A stretch of 64,000 nucleotides of DNA from Curtobacterium oceanosedimentum (GTDB taxonomy: Bacteria > Actinomycetota > Actinomycetes > Actinomycetales > Microbacteriaceae), in contig NZ_JAIXIG010000011.1 of NCBI RefSeq assembly GCF_020297365.1, positions 34,962 through 98,961 on the forward strand, in the 5' to 3' direction. Below are positions 59,693-64,000 of this stretch, piece by piece; position 1 is the stretch's first letter, and each line of letters begins with the position of its first letter. Below the pieces are notes generated by a model. That model worked only from the letters and a program-made list of their open reading frames with translations. It was not told where the DNA came from and ran no database searches. The translations under genes were made by a program, and so were the position numbers.

Positions 59693-59754
59693 CGCACAAC
59701 CAAAGTGAGACGGCACTGCGTTTCCGCGCGGCGCGAGGTCACTCCGGTTGTGCG
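59693..59754. terminator. Bidirectional terminator after the aldo/keto reductase gene
   Basis: CGCACAACC (59693-59701) pairs with GGTTGTGCG (59746-59754), with an inner AGTGA/TCACT stem (59704-59708 with 59739-59743). It lies between the convergent reductase and small acidic protein genes. Confidence 0.65.
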
Positions 59755-59774
59755 AACCGGTCCCGAACCGCGCG

Positions 59775-59984
59775 CTAGACGCCGGGACGCTCCTCGGGGC
59801 TCGGCTCCGGCACACGCACGTCCACCGGGGACACCGATGCGGGGTCGGCAGAGGCACCGCCCACGACGTCGAACGAGATCCCCAGCATCGCCGGGTCCTC
59901 GTCGAGCTCCAGCCGGTTCTCGCTCATCTGGTCCTCGGGGATCGCACGGCCGCCGGACGGATCGAACGAGTTCGCAATCGACAT
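59775..59984 (-). CDS. Small acidic hypothetical protein
   Basis: A 69-residue acidic, probably disordered protein beginning MSIANSFDPSGGRAIPEDQ. Its start resembles that of the next gene (MSAPFDPEQQG), and both end in acidic Pro-rich tails, so they may be distant paralogues. ATG 59984 is chosen for this match. No domain is recognised. Confidence 0.55.
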   Translation of the reverse strand: MSIANSFDPSGGRAIPEDQMSENRLELDEDPAMLGISFDVVGGASADPASVSPVDVRVPEPSPEERPGV

Positions 59985-60043
59985 GCGGACGAGCATGCCG
60001 GTCGCAGGTGAACGGGGCCTCTGAACCACCCCGGCACCACCGG

Positions 60044-60280
60044 TCAGTCGGCGAGGTCCTCCGGGTGCAGGCGGTCGCCGGCTTCGGGGCGCCGGAACAC
60101 CGGGCCGCCGCCGGCCTCGTCCTCGTCCTCGTGCCCCACGGGCGAGACGCCCGGGTCGGCGGAGTCGGGGCCGACGTCGGCGCCGCGGTCCTCCTCCACC
60201 TCGAGCTCGGACTCGTCACTGCCGTCCACGGGGGTGGACCGGCCCTGCTGTTCGGGATCGAACGGTGCGCTCATCGACAT
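60044..60280 (-). CDS. Small acidic hypothetical protein
   Basis: A 78-residue protein with about a third Asp/Glu (SDESELEVEEDRGADVGPDSADPG, later GHEDEDEAGGG), likely disordered. It opens MSMSAPFDPEQQG, similar to the neighbour at 59775. It follows the GH92 gene by 34 bases on the same strand and could be co-transcribed with it. Function unknown. Confidence 0.6.
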   Translation of the reverse strand: MSMSAPFDPEQQGRSTPVDGSDESELEVEEDRGADVGPDSADPGVSPVGHEDEDEAGGGPVFRRPEAGDRLHPEDLAD

Positions 60281-60314
60281 GGGCCGAGCATGCTCCCGCT
60301 CGGTGAACGCCGGG

Positions 60315-63300
60315 TCAACGTTGTCCGTCGGCCGCGATGAGCTCGAGCTGCGTCAGCGCCAGGTCGGTGCCGGCGGTGATGGTGAACGACGACCCGCCGC
60401 CGATGATCCGGAACACCCGGGTCTGGCCGGCCCAGGCGAACTCCGCACCGTCGACGGCGGTGACGGCGTCGTCGAGGGCGACCTGCCACGAGTAGGACCC
60501 GGGCGAGGCAACGGTCACGGTGTACAGCGAGGCGGCGGGGCACGACACGTCGAAGCACACGGACTCCCCCACGGCGAGCGCCGTGACGGTGCGGCCGGTG
60601 TCGTCGGTCAGCGCCGAGGCCCCGACGGGCAGGACGTCCACGGGGGCGTCCCGGTACCCGTGCACGTCGGAGGCCGAGACGGGGCGGGTGTCCGATGCCC
60701 AGCCCTGGGGTTCGTCGGACAGGGTGAACTCGATCCGCGACGCGGCGACGACCACGCTGTGCGGGATGGTGACCGAGGTCCAGGGCGAGCCGTCGACCGT
60801 CACCGACGCGATGTAGGCACCCGTGGAACCGTCGGCGACCTCGATGACGGTGGGCGGGCCTCCCCCTGCCGACACGGGCTGCTGCAGCACCGTCCGGCGG
60901 ACCGACGGTGGCACGAGCACGTAGGTGCCGGTCGACGGCGCCAGCGGGTACAGGCCGATCGTCGCGAAGACGTACCAGGCGCTCATCTCGCCGTTGTCCT
61001 CGTCGCCGGGGTACCCCTGCCCCAGGTCCGAGCCGACGAACAGGCGCTCGAGCGATTCCCGGACGATGCGGTGCGCGTCGTCGTGCCGCCCGGTGAACAT
61101 CGGGAAGAACGGGATGTGGTGCGCCGGCTGGTTCGACAGGCCGAGCATGCCCATCCGCACGTCGCGGGCCTCGGTCATCTCGTGGATGGGGAACCCGTAC
61201 GAGCCGGACCGCGCCACGGCACCGGTCTCGGGGGTGGCGAAGAACGCGTCGATGGCCGCGTCGAACCGCTCGGGTCCGCCGTGCAGGTCGACGATGCCGG
61301 CCCCGTCGTGCGGGGCGGTGAACGCGGTGCCCCACGCGTTGGTCTCGGTGTAGTCCTCGCCCCAGTCGCGCGGGTCGAACTCGGTGCCGACCCGCCACGA
61401 GCCGTCGGGGTCGCGGCCGATGAAGAACCCGCGCTCCGGGTCGAACACGTGCCGGTACTGCAGGGACCGTCGGGCGAACCACTCGGCCTCGGCCTCGTAG
61501 CGCGACAGGTCGGCGGGCGTCTCCGCCCGCGACGCGAGCAGACCGGCCATCACGGCGAGCCCCCAGTCGTTGATGGCGGCGTCGAGGGTCCAGGACATCC
61601 CCTCGGACGTCGCGGTGTCGACGTGGCCGCGGAAGGCGCCCGGGAGGCTCCCCTTGCGTCCGACGCGCTCGTCACGCGGCGGGACGGTCGCGTTCCGCAC
61701 CGCGCTCCGGTACGCCTGAGCGAGGTCGAAGCCGCGCACGCCCTTCGCGGCGAGGTCGGCGAAGACGGTGTCGCTCGTGGTGCCCGTCATGCAGTCCTCG
61801 GCACCAGGCGCACTCCACCGCGGGGTCCACCCGCCGTCGTGGTGGTGCTCGACGAAGCCCTGTGCGAGCTCGCCCGCGGTGTCCGGGGTGAGGAGCCCGA
61901 GCAGCGGCCACGCCGTCCGGTACGTGTCCCAGAACCCGTTCGTCGTGGTGAACGGACCGTCGACGACCTCGGGCCCCGGCTCGTCGCGGATCGGCTCGGC
62001 CAGCACGTCGCCGTACGGGGAGCGGTGCCGCGGGCTGCCGGTCAGCGCGGTCTCGCCCGCACGGTTCGGGTAGAGGAACAGCCGGTAGAGCCCGGAGTAC
62101 AGGCTGGTCAGCTGGTCGGGCGTCGCCCCCTCGAACGACAGCGTCGCCAGCTCCTCGGTCCACAGCTGCTCCGCGCGGGCGCACATGGCGTCGAACGGTC
62201 CGGCGGCGTCGAGGTTCGCGCGGGCGTCCTCGATCGACACCGTCGAGATGCCGAGCAGGACGTCGACGTCCCCGTCGACCGTGAGCCATCCGCGCAGCTC
62301 GTGCTCCCCGACGCTCGTGTGGTCGGCGGTGACCCGTGGGATGCGCACGTGCACGTGGTGCGGTGGCGTGCCCGGCCGGTCGTCGAGCAGGCACTCGACC
62401 ACGGCCGTGCCGTCGGCGACCGTCACCGAGACGTCGGACACCCGGCCGTGGTGGTCGAGCACGACGGACCTGGTGCCGGTGAAGCGGAAGCCCAGCGCGA
62501 ACTCCCCCGCGGTCATCTCCGCCGTCACGCCGTGGTCCAGGGCCACGCGGTACCGGTGCGGACCGTCCTGCTCGTGGTCGTGGTCGAACCCGAGCGCACG
62601 GGCCGCCCGGTCGACGTCGGGGGTGTCGAGCGGCGACGGCATCACCTGGAACACCCCGCGGTCCCCCATCCACGGCGACGGGATGTGGCTCGTCGCGAAG
62701 GCCTGGATCGCCGGGCGCAGGCGGCCCTCGGTGTCGAGGCGGTCGTGCTCCTGGTACGCGTAGGGCCAGCGGTTGCTCGAGGCGTCGGTCATGGGCAGGC
62801 CGAAGACCCCGCCGTGCGGGATGCCGACGAGTGGGGCGTTGTTGCCGCGGGAGAACCGGGAGGACGCCTGGGTGCCGCGCGTGGTGCGGACGTGGTCGAG
62901 CGGGCTCGCCGGGGTCGGCCGCGCGGGCTCGATGCGGACGGCGTCGAGCCAGCCGCGCAGTGCGGGACGCTGCCCGTCGGAGCCCGCAGCCGGCGCATCG
63001 GAGCCGAGCCGGGCCTCCAGGCGGTCGACGACCAGCCCCGCGAACGGCGAGAGGTCCACCGCCCGCCGGTTCCACTGGTCGACCCACTGCTTGCGGGCGG
63101 CGTCCTGCGCCGCCGGGGTGGGCGCGTCGCCGTACTGGTCGCGAGCCCCGGCGTGCTCGCTCAGGCGGGTGCCGTCGGCGAAGACGACGTCGAGTGCGAA
63201 CGCGGTGGCGTCCCAGAAGTGCGGCAGGTCCGCCTCGGACGGTTCCGTCGCACCGTCGGGCAGGGTGCGCTCGGGGAACCACACCCACGACAGCTCGTCG

Positions 63301-63461
63301 CCGGGCTGGACGGTCCGGCCGGCGAACCCGGGGACGACCGCCTCGGCCGTGGCGTCACCCGCTGGTCGCTCGACGAGCCACCCCTCGGCGGATCCGAAGC
63401 CGACACCGTTCCGCGCCGCGACGGCCGTCGTCGGCCCACCGCTCCGTTGCAGTTCTCGCAC
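60315..63461 (-). CDS. Glycoside hydrolase family 92 alpha-mannosidase-like protein
   Basis: A 1048-residue GH92 enzyme, calcium-dependent exo-acting alpha-mannosidases usually cleaving alpha-1,2 bonds. Family landmarks are NNAPLVGIPHGGVFGLPMTDASSNRWPYAYQ, the ELATLSFEGATPDQLTSLYSGLYRLFLYPN block, GFWDTYRTAWPLLGLLTPDTAGELAQGFV, and GYPGDEDNGEMSAWYVFATIGLYPLAPSTGTYVLVPPSV with acidic catalytic residues. A C-terminal beta-sandwich region of about 120 residues follows. No signal peptide is visible, unusual for the family, so it may act in the cytoplasm or be exported otherwise. Confidence 0.9.
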   Translation of the reverse strand: MRELQRSGGPTTAVAARNGVGFGSAEGWLVERPAGDATAEAVVPGFAGRTVQPGDELSWVWFPERTLPDGATEPSEADLPHFWDATAFALDVVFADGTRLSEHAGARDQYGDAPTPAAQDAARKQWVDQWNRRAVDLSPFAGLVVDRLEARLGSDAPAAGSDGQRPALRGWLDAVRIEPARPTPASPLDHVRTTRGTQASSRFSRGNNAPLVGIPHGGVFGLPMTDASSNRWPYAYQEHDRLDTEGRLRPAIQAFATSHIPSPWMGDRGVFQVMPSPLDTPDVDRAARALGFDHDHEQDGPHRYRVALDHGVTAEMTAGEFALGFRFTGTRSVVLDHHGRVSDVSVTVADGTAVVECLLDDRPGTPPHHVHVRIPRVTADHTSVGEHELRGWLTVDGDVDVLLGISTVSIEDARANLDAAGPFDAMCARAEQLWTEELATLSFEGATPDQLTSLYSGLYRLFLYPNRAGETALTGSPRHRSPYGDVLAEPIRDEPGPEVVDGPFTTTNGFWDTYRTAWPLLGLLTPDTAGELAQGFVEHHHDGGWTPRWSAPGAEDCMTGTTSDTVFADLAAKGVRGFDLAQAYRSAVRNATVPPRDERVGRKGSLPGAFRGHVDTATSEGMSWTLDAAINDWGLAVMAGLLASRAETPADLSRYEAEAEWFARRSLQYRHVFDPERGFFIGRDPDGSWRVGTEFDPRDWGEDYTETNAWGTAFTAPHDGAGIVDLHGGPERFDAAIDAFFATPETGAVARSGSYGFPIHEMTEARDVRMGMLGLSNQPAHHIPFFPMFTGRHDDAHRIVRESLERLFVGSDLGQGYPGDEDNGEMSAWYVFATIGLYPLAPSTGTYVLVPPSVRRTVLQQPVSAGGGPPTVIEVADGSTGAYIASVTVDGSPWTSVTIPHSVVVAASRIEFTLSDEPQGWASDTRPVSASDVHGYRDAPVDVLPVGASALTDDTGRTVTALAVGESVCFDVSCPAASLYTVTVASPGSYSWQVALDDAVTAVDGAEFAWAGQTRVFRIIGGGSSFTITAGTDLALTQLELIAADGQR

Positions 63462-63507
63462 CGTCCGAGCCTATTTGTTCCAGTCGCTGGACGAAACCTC
63501 CGGCGTG

Positions 63508-64000
63508 TCAGCCCTGGTCCGGGATCCCGTCCTGCCCCTTGGTGTGCCCGGGCGCGCTCCCGGACCGGCCCGGGCCGGACTCCGACGCCGGGTCGACCGC
63601 ACCCGCCCCGCCCTGCGGTGCCTGCACCGGGTTCGACGCGGGGGTGCTCGGCTCCGGACCGACCGGGGCTTCCTCGCTGGGCTCCGCCGGCTCGCTCGGT
63701 TCCTCGGCGGGCTGGCTCGGCTGCTCGGCGGGCTGGGACGGCTGCTGCTCCGGCTGCGAGGGCTGCTGCTCGGCCGGCTCGCTGGGCTGCTGCTGGTCGC
63801 TCGGCTCGTCGTCGGGCTGCTCGCTCGGCTGCTGCTCGGTCGGAGCGGTCGAGGTGGTGTCCGTCGGCGCGGGGGTGCTGTCGTCGTCGCCACCGAGGGC
63901 GAACACCGCGACCCCGATGCCGATGAGCACCAGGACGACCACGATGATCGCCGCGATGAGCGGGCCGCGCTTCTTCCGCTCGGGCTCGTCCGCGGGGGCC
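63508..64000 (-). CDS. Membrane-anchored Pro/Gln/Ser-rich protein, 5' end outside window
   Basis: The visible part has a lysine/arginine-rich cytoplasmic piece (PERKKRGP), one membrane segment (LIAAIIVVVLVLIGIGVAVFALGG) and a long external low-complexity region of repeated S-x-P-A-E-Q and Q-P-S units, then a Gly/Ser-rich tail. It resembles cell-wall-spanning or wall-attached stalk proteins in composition. The start codon lies beyond position 64000. Function unknown. Confidence 0.65.
   Translation of the reverse strand, partial: APADEPERKKRGPLIAAIIVVVLVLIGIGVAVFALGGDDDSTPAPTDTTSTAPTEQQPSEQPDDEPSDQQQPSEPAEQQPSQPEQQPSQPAEQPSQPAEEPSEPAEPSEEAPVGPEPSTPASNPVQAPQGGAGAVDPASESGPGRSGSAPGHTKGQDGIPDQG

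Noticed and set aside
60234..63926. 1230-residue frame antisense to the GH92 gene
   Set aside because: No domain, biased composition, and the sense strand has clear GH92 motifs.
1..64000. tRNA, rRNA, insertion sequences or prophage
   Set aside because: I found no T-loop/acceptor pattern, no transposase or integrase frame, and no phage structural genes.

Overview
This window comes from a high-GC Gram-positive chromosome. The dense, short-spaced gene order, the GTG/TTG starts and the gene families (CAT-type permeases, FolP2-like protein, Lhr-Nei pair, an actinobacterial SOS box, DUF1684/DUF4916 proteins) point to an actinobacterium of the family Microbacteriaceae; Curtobacterium is my best guess, but no rRNA or tRNA gene is present to confirm it. 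I see no prophage, insertion sequence, CRISPR array or obvious genomic island: the window reads as ordinary chromosome.

Layout. 0.2-8.6 kb: manganese transporter mntH with a candidate metal-regulator operator, several small enzymes and DUF proteins, a GntR regulator, a GH114 lipoprotein, a DEAD-box RNA helicase with a structured leader, a CsbD-like stress protein and a NUDIX-like protein. 8.7-16.9 kb: a PadR regulator, the Lhr helicase next to a Nei glycosylase, and an aldo/keto reductase divergent from a TetR regulator. 16.8-24.1 kb: the lysG/lysE exporter pair, an amino-acid permease, HAD and alpha/beta hydrolases, a TetR-membrane protein unit and a Phd/RelE toxin-antitoxin pair. 24.1-32.3 kb: the alkylation repair genes ogt and adaA-alkA, MOSC and DJ-1 proteins, a coupled folE-folP-reductase operon and a purine permease. 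32.3-46.6 kb: a LexA-boxed small gene, an ArsR-MFS pair, a GH65 phosphorylase with its phosphoglucomutase, a permease, a GNAT-methyltransferase fusion, and a ribulose-monophosphate formaldehyde-fixation pair (HPS/PHI) divergent from an unusual HATPase-LuxR protein. 46.7-54.8 kb: a complete kdpFABC-kdpDE potassium system preceded by an additional small hydrophobic reading frame. 54.8-64 kb: a WYL regulator/VOC pair, an RlmA-type rRNA methyltransferase carrying a 54-bp in-frame minisatellite, an SDR, a second aldo/keto reductase, two small acidic proteins, a GH92 mannosidase and the start of a membrane-anchored Pro/Gln/Ser-rich protein.

Recurring themes. Many genes have a TANNNT-like -10 element six to eight bases before the start codon and no ribosome binding site, so leaderless transcription seems common here; this decided several starts. 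Operon partners are often joined by 4-base ATGA/GTGA overlaps. Convergent genes are separated by long perfect hairpins. A 12-base sequence and a palindromic REP-like element recur between genes. The most unusual items are the rlmA minisatellite, the small gene before kdpF, the HATPase-LuxR fusion beside the RuMP genes, and an internally deleted VOC gene.
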